A DNA stretch of 64,000 bases from Bacteroidales bacterium (GCA_019416285.1 DXXM01000005.1:1-64000); one strand, 5' to 3'. Counted from the first letter of the stretch, positions 54,956 through 63,926 are shown. Made by a program: numbers and translations. The notes: a model not told the origin generated them from the letters alone.

Positions 54956-56902
54956 ATGGAACCGCGTGACATTTCAATGCCCTCTGACGCATTGGATAAG
55001 ACTCTGAACGAAGGCGCCCCCCAGCAGGGTGTCGACTCTGAAAACACTCATCAGTCAACAACACCCGAAACGACCGCTCCAGCCGAGGCTGAGGCAGTCG
55101 CTGTCGAAACTGAAGCTCCCGCCACACCCGACGAAATCGCGGTAGAGGAGGAGGAGACCGTAGTTGCCGACGCACCCGCTCAGGATGCTCCTGCGCGCGA
55201 GCCGGCCACTAAGGAAAGTGTGCTCGAAGCCCTGAAACTCCTGTCGGAGAAAGAGGCTGCCGAAATCACAAACGAGGAAGTGTCGCGCCTGAAACAACAG
55301 TTCTACGCCATCCGCAACGAGGAGCAGCGCCGCGAGCGCGAGGCTTTCGTCGAGGCCGGTAACCAGCCCGAGGCTTTCGAGCCCAAGGCGGATGAGACCG
55401 AAGAGACTTTCAAGACCCTTCTTGCAGCCGTCAAAGAGAAAAAAGCCGAGCAGCGCGCGGCTATCGAGGCCCAGCAGCAGGAAAACTGCGACCGCAAGAA
55501 GGCCATCATAGAGAAGATTCTCGAAATGAGCGGCGACGTGGACAACGCCAACCGCTTTTTCCAGCAGGTTCGCGACCTGCAGAATGAATTCAAGGAAATC
55601 GGCGAGGTCCCCGCACCCGTTGCCGCCGAGCTCTGGAAAAGCTATCAGGACGCCGTGGAGAAATTCTACGACCAGCTCAAAATCAACAAGGAGCTCCGCG
55701 ACTATGATTTCAAGAAGAACCTTTCGGAGAAGGAACTTCTCGTGGCCGAAGCCGAGAAGCTCCGCGGAGAGGACGACGTGATTGCCGCCTTCCGCCGCCT
55801 CCAGGAGCTCCACGAGCAGTGGCGTTCCATCGGACCCGTGCCCAAGGAAGTGCGCGAGGAGATATGGGGCCGCTTCAAGGAGATTTCGGCCGACATCAAC
55901 AAGCGCTATCAGACATTCTTCGAGGAGCGCAAGGCCCGCGAGCGTGAGAACGAAGCCGCCAAGGAAGCTATCTGCGAGCGCGTGGAGGCATACGAGTTCG
56001 ACAAGCTGTCGACCTACGCTGCATGGGACGAGATGACCAAGCTCATCATCGCCGCCCAGGAGGACTGGAAGAAGATAGGCTACGCCTCGCGTAAGTCAAA
56101 CAACTCCCTCTTCGCCCGTTTCCGTGCCACCTGCGACAAATTCTTCGCAGCCAAGGCCGAGTTCTTCCGCAGCATGAAGGACACCCTCTCGCAGAATCTC
56201 GAGAAGAAAATAGCCCTCTGCGAGCGCGCCGAGGCTCTCAAGGACAGCACCGAATGGCGCAAGACAGCCGAGGAGCTCGCCGCCCTGCAGAAAGAGTGGA
56301 AAACAATCGGCGCAGTGGCCAAGAAGCACTCCGACCAGGTGTGGCACCGCTTCCTCGCCGCATGCGACTACTTCTTCGAGCAGAAGAAAAAGAACAACTC
56401 GGGCACACGCCGCACCGAGCGCGCAAACCTCGAGCAGAAAAATGAAATCATCGACAAGCTCAAGGCTCTCGACCTCGACTCGATGAACCGCGAGGAGGCT
56501 ATCAAGGCTGTCAAGGACCTGCAGGCCGAGTGGCAGAGCGTGGGTCATGTGCCTTTCAGCGAGAAAGACAATATCTACGAGGCATACCGCGCCGTGGTCA
56601 ATGCCCTCTATCAGAAACTCGACATCTCGCAGCGCGGTTCGCGCATGGCGTCATTCGAAAGCACCATCAAGGAAATCGGCAATGACGAAAACCGTCTCTA
56701 CCGCGAGCGTGAGCGCCTGATGCGTGCCTACGAGCAGCGCCGCAGCGAGCTTCAGACCTACGAGAACAATATGGGCTTCCTCTCGGCCAAGTCAAAGAAC
56801 GCTGACTCGATGCTCCGCGAAATGGAGCGCCGCGTGCAGCGCCTGAAAGACGACATCGCCGACCTTGAGAAGAAGATAGCCGTCATCGACAGCAAGCTCT
56901 GA
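54956..56902 (+). CDS. DUF349 coiled-coil protein
   Basis: A 648-residue cytosolic protein. The first 85 residues are acidic and Ala/Pro/Glu-rich. From residue 120 on it consists of repeated DUF349 helical units, each with the pattern Q-x-x-W-K/R-x-I-G-x-V-x-K/R-x-x-x-x-x-W-x-R-F (for example L-H-E-Q-W-R-S-I-G-P-V-P-K-E, Q-K-E-W-K-T-I-G-A-V-A-K-K). The C-terminal 100 residues are a long charged coiled coil. The family is abundant in Bacteroidetes; the role is unknown, although DUF349 proteins have been linked to nucleoid or stress functions. Transcribed alone with a structured leader and a strong terminator. Confidence 0.88.
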   Translation: MEPRDISMPSDALDKTLNEGAPQQGVDSENTHQSTTPETTAPAEAEAVAVETEAPATPDEIAVEEEETVVADAPAQDAPAREPATKESVLEALKLLSEKEAAEITNEEVSRLKQQFYAIRNEEQRREREAFVEAGNQPEAFEPKADETEETFKTLLAAVKEKKAEQRAAIEAQQQENCDRKKAIIEKILEMSGDVDNANRFFQQVRDLQNEFKEIGEVPAPVAAELWKSYQDAVEKFYDQLKINKELRDYDFKKNLSEKELLVAEAEKLRGEDDVIAAFRRLQELHEQWRSIGPVPKEVREEIWGRFKEISADINKRYQTFFEERKARERENEAAKEAICERVEAYEFDKLSTYAAWDEMTKLIIAAQEDWKKIGYASRKSNNSLFARFRATCDKFFAAKAEFFRSMKDTLSQNLEKKIALCERAEALKDSTEWRKTAEELAALQKEWKTIGAVAKKHSDQVWHRFLAACDYFFEQKKKNNSGTRRTERANLEQKNEIIDKLKALDLDSMNREEAIKAVKDLQAEWQSVGHVPFSEKDNIYEAYRAVVNALYQKLDISQRGSRMASFESTIKEIGNDENRLYRERERLMRAYEQRRSELQTYENNMGFLSAKSKNADSMLREMERRVQRLKDDIADLEKKIAVIDSKL

Positions 56903-56964
56903 CAATCCGTTAATGCGCGTCGTTGTGCGGAGTCGTCTCCGCCACGCCGCCACCGACTCATAGA

Positions 56965-57017
56965 AATTGTCCCCCCTATCCGGCCAAACAGCTAAGCCGG
57001 GGAGGGGACAATTTTTG
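56965..57017 (+). terminator. Terminator of the DUF349 gene
   Basis: AAATTGTCCCC (56965-56975) pairs with GGGGACAATTT (57005-57015), with inner CCGGC/GCCGG and a T run. Confidence 0.85.
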
Positions 57018-57122
57018 TGTGGTTTCGCAGACTGTCGCGGATAATTCACATTTTTCACACCCTTCTTTACAATATTTAAGGGTATAAGACCGATTATATA
57101 ATAGATATTAATCTCTTACTAT

Positions 57123-58508
57123 ATGGGCAGGAGCACCAGACACGGACGATATTTCCACAGGGCACTTACGATTGTAGACTTCCTGATTCTCAACGGGGTC
57201 TTTTTCATCGTGGGCGCCATCAACCCTGACCTGTCCGAGTGGCACGAGCGGCTGGTGTGGCTGCTGCTCAACGTGGCCTATATCCCCGTGGCGCGCCATC
57301 TGAGCAAAATCCACAAGATAAGGGCCATGCAGATGGACCGCCTCACGTTGTCGACCCTCCAGGCCGTATGCTCCCACGCGCTCTGCTTCATTTTCCTGCT
57401 TTATTTCTTTGATGTGGAGAGTATCCCGTGGATTGTCTTTGTGGAATTTTACGGTATATCCACCGTGATGCTCGTGCTTTGGTGGATAGGCTCGCACTAT
57501 CTGCTCAAAATCTACCGCTGGCGAGGGCGCAGCTATACGCGCGTCGTGATAGTGGGGTGCAGCGACACCGCCGAGCGCCTTCTGGCCGAGATGGAGTCGG
57601 ATAGCGGTTTCGGCTACCGCTGTCAGGGATTTTTCGACATCTACTGTCCCCCCTCGTTCCGCCACCGGGAGCTCTATGCCGGAAATCTCTCCGACCTGGA
57701 GGCTTTTGCGGTTGAGAATCACACGGACGAGATATTCTATACCATCTCCGGCGAAAACCGCGAGGCGGTGCAGCTCATACTCGGACTGTGTGAGAAACAC
57801 ATGATAAAATTTCACTTCGTCCCGCAGATCTCGCCTTATCTCACGCGCAAATTCCGCCTCGACTCCATCGGGGAGATGCCGGTGCTCGAAGTGCGCAACA
57901 ATCCTCTCGAAGCCAACTCCAACCGTGTGCTCAAACGCACATTCGACATACTCTTCTCAGGCACCTTCCTCCTGTTCTCGCCACTGATATTCATTCCGGT
58001 GGCCGTGGCCATCAAGCTCAGCTCGCCCGGCCCGGTATTCTTCAAGCAGGTGCGCACGGGCTATATGGGGCGCGATTTCCTCTGCTGGAAATTCCGCACC
58101 ATGAAGGTCAACGCGCAGGCCGACACGCTCCAGGCCACCAAGGACGACCCGCGCAAGACGCGCCTTGGCGATTTCCTGCGCCGCACCAGCCTCGACGAGC
58201 TCCCGCAGTTCATCAACGTGTTCATGGGCGACATGTCGGTGGTGGGTCCCCGTCCCCACATGCTCAAGCACACCGAGGACTACCGCCGTCTGATCAGCCA
58301 GTACATGGTGCGCCACATCATCAAGCCGGGTATCACCGGCTGGGCGCAGGTGCGCGGCTACCGCGGGCAGACCGAGGAGCTATGGCAGATGGAGCGCCGC
58401 GTCGAGCACGATATATGGTATATCGAGCACTGGACCTTCCTGCTCGACCTGAAAATCATAGTGCGCACGGTCATCAACGCCTTCGGCAAGGAGGAGAAGG
58501 CTTTCTAA
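57123..58508 (+). CDS. Undecaprenyl-phosphate sugar-1-phosphate transferase (WcaJ/PglC-like)
   Basis: A 461-residue inner-membrane enzyme that starts polysaccharide synthesis by moving a hexose-1-phosphate to undecaprenyl phosphate. Four N-terminal TM helices (about 12-130), a CoA-binding-like Rossmann segment (R-V-V-I-V-G-C-S-D-T-A, about 140-250), then TM5 and the catalytic domain (270-461): K-R-T-F-D-I-L-F-S, S-P-G-P-V-F-F-K-Q-V-R-x-G, W-K-F-R-T-M, R-R-T-S-L-D-E-L-P-Q-F and V-G-P-R-P-H. All conserved blocks are intact. No other capsule genes follow; recQ comes next after 28 bp. Confidence 0.94.
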   Translation: MGRSTRHGRYFHRALTIVDFLILNGVFFIVGAINPDLSEWHERLVWLLLNVAYIPVARHLSKIHKIRAMQMDRLTLSTLQAVCSHALCFIFLLYFFDVESIPWIVFVEFYGISTVMLVLWWIGSHYLLKIYRWRGRSYTRVVIVGCSDTAERLLAEMESDSGFGYRCQGFFDIYCPPSFRHRELYAGNLSDLEAFAVENHTDEIFYTISGENREAVQLILGLCEKHMIKFHFVPQISPYLTRKFRLDSIGEMPVLEVRNNPLEANSNRVLKRTFDILFSGTFLLFSPLIFIPVAVAIKLSSPGPVFFKQVRTGYMGRDFLCWKFRTMKVNAQADTLQATKDDPRKTRLGDFLRRTSLDELPQFINVFMGDMSVVGPRPHMLKHTEDYRRLISQYMVRHIIKPGITGWAQVRGYRGQTEELWQMERRVEHDIWYIEHWTFLLDLKIIVRTVINAFGKEEKAF

Positions 58509-58536
58509 CGAGTGAACATGCAGCCATAATCAGAGT

Positions 58537-60714
58537 ATGCAGCAATCAGATCCTCAGACAACACATAGCGGACAACAGTCCCTCGATATAAAGGAACGCG
58601 CCGTGGCCCTGCTGCGGCGTTTCTACGGTTACAGCAGTTTCCGCCCCCTGCAGCTCGACATCATAGAGAGCGCCGCGACGGGGCGCGACAGCGTGGTGCT
58701 CATGCCCACAGGCGGCGGCAAGTCGATTTGCTATCAGATTCCGGCGCTGCTCGCCGAGGGTGGTGTCACGATAGTGGTGTCGCCGCTCATAGCCCTGATG
58801 AAAGACCAGGTGACGTCGCTTACGTCCAACGGTATTCCCGCCGCGGCTGTCAACTCGATGCAGACCGACGAGGAAAACCGCCACATACTCCAGCAGCTTT
58901 TCACCGGACGCATCAAGATTCTCTACATATCACCCGAAAGGCTGCTGCTTGAGATTGACCGCTGGTCGCGCGACCTGCCGATAGCCCTTATAGCCATCGA
59001 CGAGGCCCATTGCATCTCGCAGTGGGGCCATGATTTCCGTCCGGACTACACGCGCCTGTCGCGCCTCAAGGAGCTCTATCCGCATGTTCCCGTGATGGCT
59101 CTGACCGCCACGGCCGACCGCCTGACGCGCGACGACATAGCCAAGCAGCTCTGCCTGAGGAATCCCGCGCTCTTCCTCGGCTCATTCGACCGCCCGAACA
59201 TATCGCTCAAAGTCGTCAACAATCCCGGCAAGAAACTGAGGCTGCACTATATCTCCACTCTCATCGAGCGCTACCGCCGTGACTCGGGCATCGTCTACTG
59301 CATCAGCCGAAAGTCGGCCGAGTCGATGAACGAGGACCTGCTCGCGCTCGGCTACCGCTCCGTGGTCTATCACGCGGGTCTTTCGGTGACGGAGCGCAAC
59401 GCCGCGCAGGACCGTTTCATCAACGGCGATGTGCAGGTGGTCTGCGCTACGGTGGCTTTCGGCATGGGTATCGACAAGAGCAATATCCGCTGGGTGGTCC
59501 ACAACAATATGCCCCGCAACATCGAGAGCTACTATCAGGAGATAGGCCGTGCGGGGCGCGACGGGGTGAAGGCCGAGGCCACGATGTTTTATTCCTACGC
59601 CGACATCATCACCCTTCAGAGCTTCGTCGACGAGAGCGGCCAGAAGGCCATCAATTCCGAGAAGCTGAAACGCATGCAGGAGTATGCCGAGTCGTCGCTC
59701 TGCCGCCGGCGCATACTTCTGAGCTATTTCAACGAACTCATGGACCACGATTGCGGCAACTGCGACGTCTGCCTCAATCCCCCGCAGCGCATGGACGGCA
59801 CCGTCATCGCGCTCAAGGCCCTCAGCGCCATAGTGCGCACGGAGGGGAAGGTGGGCTTCTCGATGCTCATCGACATACTGCGCGGCGCTGCGAAGCAGGA
59901 CCTCATAGCCCGCGGCTACCATCAGATAAAGACCTATGGGGCCGGGCGTGACCTGAGCTATCCCGAATGGAACTCATATCTCTCGCAGCTGATACAGTTA
60001 GGTCTCATAGACATTGCCTACAACGAGAGCAACCACCTGAAGGTGACGGCCTACGGCGCGAGTGTGCTCCGCGACCGCACGCCGGTGACGCTTGCCATGT
60101 ATAAGGAGCCGGAACGCCGCAAGCCCACGCGCAAGGGGCGCGAAATCATTGTCGAACCGGAGCTCAAACCGGCCGAGCGACTGCTGGCGGAACTCAAGGA
60201 GGTGCGTCTGAAACTTGCGCGCAAGGAGCAGGTGCCCCCTTACATTGTGTTTTCCGACAAGACGCTGCTTGAGATGGTGCGCGTGGAGCCTACGGACATG
60301 GAGGTCTTCTCGAAGGTCGAAGGTGTGGGCGAGAAAAAGACCGTGAGATACTGGAAGCCCTTCGTCACCGCCATCCGCAAGTTCAAGGGTATTGCCGAAC
60401 CTCTCGGCACCGGTCTCTCGCACGAGGAGACACTGCTGCTGCTCAACGCCGGCTACGACGTGAAGGGCATAGCGGCCGCGAAGGATATAAAGGAGCGGAC
60501 GGTCTACACCCACATCGTCTCGCTCATACGCCAGGACAAGCTGACTGATTTCTCCGCCATCATCACCCGTGAGCAGTATCTGCGCGTGATGAGTCTTGCG
60601 CGTGAGAATCCTGAGGGCATGTGGGACATACTCGGGCGCGAGATGCCCGACGGCCTTCCATCGGTGGCCCTCGCCATCAGCGACTATCTGCTCAGGCAGA
60701 AGGGGAAGGCTTAG
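58537..60714 (+). CDS. recQ: ATP-dependent DNA helicase RecQ
   Basis: A 725-residue superfamily 2 helicase for DNA repair. Motif 0 F-R-P-L-Q near residue 29; Walker A P-T-G-G-G-K-S near 60; D-E-A-H near 160; Q-W-G-H-D-F-R-P-D-Y aromatic-rich loop; motif VI Q-E-I-G-R-A-G-R-D-G near 336; zinc-binding cysteines (C-R-R-R, C-G-N-C-D-V-C near 405); winged helix; and an HRDC-type domain (about 555-630). A further 80-residue helix-rich C-terminal region with H-T-H-I-V-S-type content resembles the RQC extension common in Bacteroidetes. Overlaps nothing; NUDIX follows by 35 bp. Confidence 0.96.
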   Translation: MQQSDPQTTHSGQQSLDIKERAVALLRRFYGYSSFRPLQLDIIESAATGRDSVVLMPTGGGKSICYQIPALLAEGGVTIVVSPLIALMKDQVTSLTSNGIPAAAVNSMQTDEENRHILQQLFTGRIKILYISPERLLLEIDRWSRDLPIALIAIDEAHCISQWGHDFRPDYTRLSRLKELYPHVPVMALTATADRLTRDDIAKQLCLRNPALFLGSFDRPNISLKVVNNPGKKLRLHYISTLIERYRRDSGIVYCISRKSAESMNEDLLALGYRSVVYHAGLSVTERNAAQDRFINGDVQVVCATVAFGMGIDKSNIRWVVHNNMPRNIESYYQEIGRAGRDGVKAEATMFYSYADIITLQSFVDESGQKAINSEKLKRMQEYAESSLCRRRILLSYFNELMDHDCGNCDVCLNPPQRMDGTVIALKALSAIVRTEGKVGFSMLIDILRGAAKQDLIARGYHQIKTYGAGRDLSYPEWNSYLSQLIQLGLIDIAYNESNHLKVTAYGASVLRDRTPVTLAMYKEPERRKPTRKGREIIVEPELKPAERLLAELKEVRLKLARKEQVPPYIVFSDKTLLEMVRVEPTDMEVFSKVEGVGEKKTVRYWKPFVTAIRKFKGIAEPLGTGLSHEETLLLLNAGYDVKGIAAAKDIKERTVYTHIVSLIRQDKLTDFSAIITREQYLRVMSLARENPEGMWDILGREMPDGLPSVALAISDYLLRQKGKA

Positions 60715-60749
60715 AAACTGAAATCAACAACCTAAAAACGATATATCTT

Positions 60750-61313
60750 ATGAAAGTTGACAAGGAAGAGGACGATAAAATGAAATGGGAGACCCTGAGC
60801 TCCGAGTATCTTTTCCGCCGTCCGTGGCTCACGGCGAGGCGCGATGTTGTCCGCTTGCCTAACGGCACGGTCTATGATGAATATTATGTGCTCGAATACC
60901 CGACGTGGATCAATGTGATAGCCATTACGCCGGAAGGCAAGTTCGTGATGGTGAAGCAGTATCGCCACGGTCTCGGCATAGTGGCCACCGAGCTCTGTGC
61001 TGGTGTGGCCGAACCGGGCGAGACGCCTCTCGAGGCCGCGCAGCGCGAACTTCTCGAAGAAACTGGCTTCGGCGGCGGGGAGTGGGAGCTGAGCATGGTG
61101 ATTTCCGCCAATCCGAGTAGTCAGAACAATCTCAGCTACTGCTTCATAGCCCGCGGTGTGGAGAAACTCAGCGGTCAGCACCTCGACGCCACCGAGGATA
61201 TAAAGGTGGAGATTCTCACCGAGGATGAGGTCCGCGAAATGCTCGTGAAGGATGAGATGAAGCAGGCTCTCATGGCCGCCCCCCTCTGGAAATACTTCGC
61301 CCTGAAGAAATAA
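60750..61313 (+). CDS. NUDIX hydrolase (ADP-ribose pyrophosphatase-like)
   Basis: A 188-residue cytosolic hydrolase. The Nudix box G-V-A-E-P-G-E-T-P-L-E-A-A-x-R-E-L-x-E-E-T-G is complete, spanning roughly residues 87-109. Flanking strands (Y-P-T-W-I-N-V-I-A-I-T, K-Q-Y-R-H-G) fit the ADP-ribose/ADP-sugar subfamily. Start at 60750 is chosen because the longer frame overlaps recQ; an ATG at 60780 is an alternative. It probably shares the recQ transcript. Confidence 0.9.
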   Translation: MKVDKEEDDKMKWETLSSEYLFRRPWLTARRDVVRLPNGTVYDEYYVLEYPTWINVIAITPEGKFVMVKQYRHGLGIVATELCAGVAEPGETPLEAAQRELLEETGFGGGEWELSMVISANPSSQNNLSYCFIARGVEKLSGQHLDATEDIKVEILTEDEVREMLVKDEMKQALMAAPLWKYFALKK

Positions 61314-61441
61314 AAATCCTATACCGGCTTGGGAATTTCAGGCACAAAAGGACAAGAGGAACAAAAGAGACACAAGATTTTTCAGCTAAAATCGGCATAA
61401 AAAATTTTCAGCTATAATAGGCACAAATTTTTTCAGTCATA

Positions 61442-61466
61442 TGTAGGGCCATCGCATGCGGTGGCC
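61442..61466 (-). repeat. Dispersed 25-bp element, copy 2 (inverted)
   Basis: TGTAGGGCCATCGCATGC followed by GGTGGCC; exact reverse complement of copies at 23617 and 61567. Confidence 0.88.
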
Positions 61467-61566
61467 TCTTTTCATGGGCGGGATTTGTTACTCCTGTCCT
61501 CTTGTGCCAAAATTCCGGCTATCAATATAATCATCCGCATTTTTGATATTGCACGGGTGGAAAAAA

Positions 61567-61591
61567 GGCCACCGCATGCGATGGCCCTACA
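61567..61591 (+). repeat. Dispersed 25-bp element, copy 3
   Basis: Identical to 23617-23641. Forms an inverted pair with copy 2, with a 100-base interior. Confidence 0.88.
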
Positions 61592-61679
61592 TATAGCTGA
61601 AAAATCTTGTGTATCTTTTGACCTTTATGGCCTTCTACGCCTAATTTCGGGAATGGTTTGGATTTTTGGGGCCAATGGA

Positions 61680-62192
61680 TTAGCGGGTGACAATGCGGTA
61701 TTCGGTGGCGCCGCCGGAGAAGATGGAGTAGCGTTTGAGACCGTAGCCGCGGTCGTAGGCGGGGCCGCTGATGGGATTGCCGCGGTTTTCGAAGATATCA
61801 AAGGTGCTTCCACACTGCGGGCAGCGGGCGAAGAGCTCACCCTGCGGGACGCTGACCCTTACGGTGGCGCGGGCCTCGTAGGGGCAGGCGAGGTCGAAGG
61901 CGTGGAGGTCGCCGAGCACGTCGGTGACGAGCAGCAGCCCCCCGAAACCGGTGCGGTCGAGAGAGGTGTAGGGGAAATCGGAGGGCACGCGCTCGCGCTG
62001 TGTGAGTATGTAGCTGCGGTGGTCGGCCGCAGCCCCCTTGACCCCGTAGATATTCCAGTCGCCTACGGTGTGGAAGGTCAGATGGACCTCGGCGTAGGGG
62101 ATGCGGTTGTCATCGACCGACTCGCAGGCTGTGAGCGCGAGAACCGGGACGATTGCCAGTGCGATTTTCCTAAGGAGAGCGAGAGGTTTCAT
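61680..62192 (-). CDS. Rieske-like lipoprotein with altered cluster ligands
   Basis: A 170-residue lipoprotein, lipobox L-T-A-C near residue 23. The C-terminal part has the Rieske fold pattern: H-A-F-D-L-A-C-P-Y-E near residue 102 and R-C-P-Q-C-G-S-T-F-D-I near 123-133, then G-N-P-I-S-G-P-A. A normal Rieske centre uses C-x-H and C-x-x-H; here the first histidine is Tyr and the second is Cys, leaving three cysteines. Either a different metal site or a cluster-free fold is implied. It follows the SRPBCC gene by one base pair, so the two are in one operon with pyrE upstream. Confidence 0.72.
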   Translation of the reverse strand: MKPLALLRKIALAIVPVLALTACESVDDNRIPYAEVHLTFHTVGDWNIYGVKGAAADHRSYILTQRERVPSDFPYTSLDRTGFGGLLLVTDVLGDLHAFDLACPYEARATVRVSVPQGELFARCPQCGSTFDIFENRGNPISGPAYDRGYGLKRYSIFSGGATEYRIVTR

Positions 62193-62193
62193 C

Positions 62194-62613
62194 TTATTTG
62201 AAGAGAGAGGTAAAGACTTCGCCGAATTTGTCGGACGCTTCCTGGATTTTGTTGCCGATGAAGGGGCGGAGCATCGGGGGAATGTCGATTTTGATGGAGG
62301 GAGTAAGGCTTGTGGACTCGGGGCCCTCTTCCTTGAGGTCGACGCTGAGCGAGAGGGGCACGGGGCATCCTTCGGCTGCGAAGCTTACGCGGTTTGTGGG
62401 GACGCGCTCGCTGATTTTGAATACGAGCTGTCCGATGGCGGGAGCATCCATCTTGATGCAGTCGCCCTGAAACTCCACGCCGTTGAGCTTTTCGCGCTGC
62501 TCGGCGGGGAGCTGCTCGACGAGGTCGCGGTACTGGCTGAGGTCGGCTACTTTCTCGTAGATAAGTCCGATGGGGCGGGGAAGTGTGACGGGTTTGCCTT
62601 TGTATGTTGCCAT
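62194..62613 (-). CDS. SRPBCC-family protein
   Basis: A 139-residue cytosolic protein with the START/Bet v1-like pattern: Y-E-K-V-A-D-L-S-Q-Y near residue 19, a beta-sheet of alternating residues (V-E-F-Q-G-D-C-I-K-M, G-Q-L-V-F-K-I-S-E-R, L-S-L-S-V-D-L) and a long C-terminal helix (F-I-G-N-K-I-Q-E-A-S-D-K-F-G-E-V-F). Such folds bind hydrophobic ligands. It commonly sits next to pyrE in Bacteroidales, as here (146 bp). Ligand unknown. Confidence 0.8.
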   Translation of the reverse strand: MATYKGKPVTLPRPIGLIYEKVADLSQYRDLVEQLPAEQREKLNGVEFQGDCIKMDAPAIGQLVFKISERVPTNRVSFAAEGCPVPLSLSVDLKEEGPESTSLTPSIKIDIPPMLRPFIGNKIQEASDKFGEVFTSLFK

Positions 62614-62663
62614 ATTTATAGCTTTTTGTTCGGGTGTTGAGGATGGGTTGGTTATTTTGTTTA

Positions 62664-62703
62664 AGAGTCACCAATCCGGCCGGCGGCGCGGACAGGTGAC
62701 TCT
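62664..62703 (-). other. Hairpin between pyrE and the SRPBCC gene
   Basis: AGAGTCACC (62664-62672) pairs with GGTGACTCT (62695-62703); an inner TCCGG/CCGGA stem is also possible. No T run on the minus strand, so it may be an RNA processing or attenuation point rather than a full terminator. Confidence 0.45.
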
Positions 62704-62759
62704 CTGTGGGGTTTACTTGTGTGTGGGCGGCGGAGAGCCGCAGTGTCTGTCAGGCAGGA

Positions 62760-63413
62760 TTATTCAGCCTGGGTCGAGTCGGCCGGAGTCCAGAGCGAGG
62801 GGTCCTTGCGCCATTCCTTGAGGGTGGCAACGTCGCTCTCGCGGATGAAACCGGTCTCCAGGGCTGCGGTGATGAGGGCCGAGTAGTTGGAGAGGGTGAT
62901 GAGCTGCACGTTGGCATCCTTGAAACGCTTTACGGAGACAGGGAACTCGTAGCTGAAGATGGCTACCATGCCGATAACCTCGCAGCCTGCGTTGCGGATG
63001 GCTTCTACAGCCTTGAGGCTGCTGCCGCCGGTCGACACGAGGTCCTCGATAACGACCACTTTCTGACCGGGACGGAGGTCGCCTTCGATGAGGTTCTCAA
63101 GACCGTGGTCCTTGGGAGTGGAACGGACATAGACGTATGGGAGACCGAGATTGTCGGAGACGAGTGCGCCCTGCGCGATAGCGCCGGTGGCCACGCCTGC
63201 AATGGCGTCGACGTCGCCGAAGTTCTCGAGTATGATGCGTGAGAGCTCGACCTTGATGAAATTGCGGACATCGGGATAGGAGAGGGTCTTGCGATTGTCC
63301 GTGTAGATGGGGGAGTTCCAGCCCGAAGCCCAGGTGAAAGGGTTGTCCGGCTGAAGTTTGATAGCACTGATTTTCAGTAGCTTTTCTGCAAGGATAAGGT
63401 CAAGATTTTTCAT
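62760..63413 (-). CDS. pyrE: Orotate phosphoribosyltransferase
   Basis: A 217-residue cytosolic enzyme of pyrimidine synthesis that joins orotate and PRPP to give OMP. The PRPP loop V-V-V-I-E-D-L-V-S-T-G-G-S-S near residues 118-131 and the strand A-I-A-G-V-A-T-G-A-I near 72 are diagnostic; F-T-W-A-S-G-W-N-S-P-I-Y-T-D near the N-terminus is typical. ATG 63413 is used since an extension to 63467 runs into the promoter. First gene of the pyrE, SRPBCC, Rieske-like unit. Together with cdd at the other end, it is the only nucleotide-pathway gene here. Confidence 0.95.
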   Translation of the reverse strand: MKNLDLILAEKLLKISAIKLQPDNPFTWASGWNSPIYTDNRKTLSYPDVRNFIKVELSRIILENFGDVDAIAGVATGAIAQGALVSDNLGLPYVYVRSTPKDHGLENLIEGDLRPGQKVVVIEDLVSTGGSSLKAVEAIRNAGCEVIGMVAIFSYEFPVSVKRFKDANVQLITLSNYSALITAALETGFIRESDVATLKEWRKDPSLWTPADSTQAE

Positions 63414-63464
63414 TTTGTTATCTGTGCTGGAAATAGATGAAATGAATTGATAATTATTCGGGTG

Positions 63465-63496
63465 CAAAATTAGAATTTCTGCCGCCGAAATGCAAA
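63465..63496 (-). promoter_or_regulatory. pyrE promoter
   Basis: On the minus strand TTTG (63496-63493), 20 bases, TAATTTTG (63472-63465); both exact. Confidence 0.82.
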
Positions 63497-63663
63497 TTTT
63501 TTTAGTTTACGTTTCTTAAAGGTCCATTGATTTCATGCTTTTCCCGCTGAAACGGGAGGGATTGCGAGAAGGCGAAGCGGTCGCCATGTGCCGGGCCCTG
63601 AAAAGCGCGCGGGAAAAGTGGAATATAGGGGCGACGACCGGCGCCGGATTCTGTGAAATAAAA

Positions 63664-63760
63664 AAGAGGATGTCTCCCGACATCCTCTTCTCTTTTTAAA
63701 CCTTTATCTTAATCTAATACTATGAAAAACACACATGCAAATGTACGGATAAAAATTTGA
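63664..63760 (+). ncRNA. Conserved hairpin plus mini-ORF element, copy B
   Basis: A perfect 11-bp stem (63664-63674 with 63679-63689) closes the same TCCC loop in GTCTCCCGAC as copy A. A T run (63694-63698) follows the stem, so this copy could also terminate transcription. Then comes CTTAATCTAATACTATG and a 12-codon frame M-K-N-T-H-A-N-V-R-I-K-I (63722-63760). The hairpin stem sequence differs from copy A at most positions yet pairs. Confidence 0.6.
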
Positions 63761-63926
63761 ATTGAGAGCAATTCGAAAGTGTATTTAACTATTTTTAGGC
63801 AAAAACATGCTAAAAATGTGTATTTTTTACACTCAACCACTCCCGACGCTCCAAAAATGCCCGAAACAGCCTCTAAAAATTATCTTATAGAAACAAATTT
63901 CAGCTCCGCACTATAGGACGGGAAAA

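Larger units (their letters stand above)
61314..61679. repeat. Nested inverted-repeat region between the NUDIX and Rieske-like genes
   Basis: No gene. The left half (about 61335-61440) has three tandem-like units of the form TTTTCAGCTAnAATnGGCAnAAA; then come two inverted copies of the dispersed 25-bp element (61442-61466, 61567-61591). The sequence next to the right copy, read on the minus strand (ACACAAGATTTTTCAGCTA), matches 61370-61388. An outer block GGCACAAAAGGACAAGAGG (61341-61359) matches, with a few changes, the reverse complement of 61487-61506. The region can fold into a large hairpin. Confidence 0.78.
63414..63926. other. 513-bp intergenic region with the pyrE promoter and element B
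   Basis: Apart from the pyrE promoter and the hairpin/mini-ORF element, it contains a small TCCCG/CGGGA hairpin near 63541-63558 and an AT-rich stretch (63760-63920). No tRNA or other RNA was recognised in the GC-rich part (63540-63650). Confidence 0.6.

Noticed and set aside
63540..63650. GC-rich segment as a tRNA, tmRNA or RNase P RNA
   Set aside because: Only one short TCCCG/CGGGA hairpin was found; no cloverleaf, T-loop motif or conserved P RNA core could be seen.
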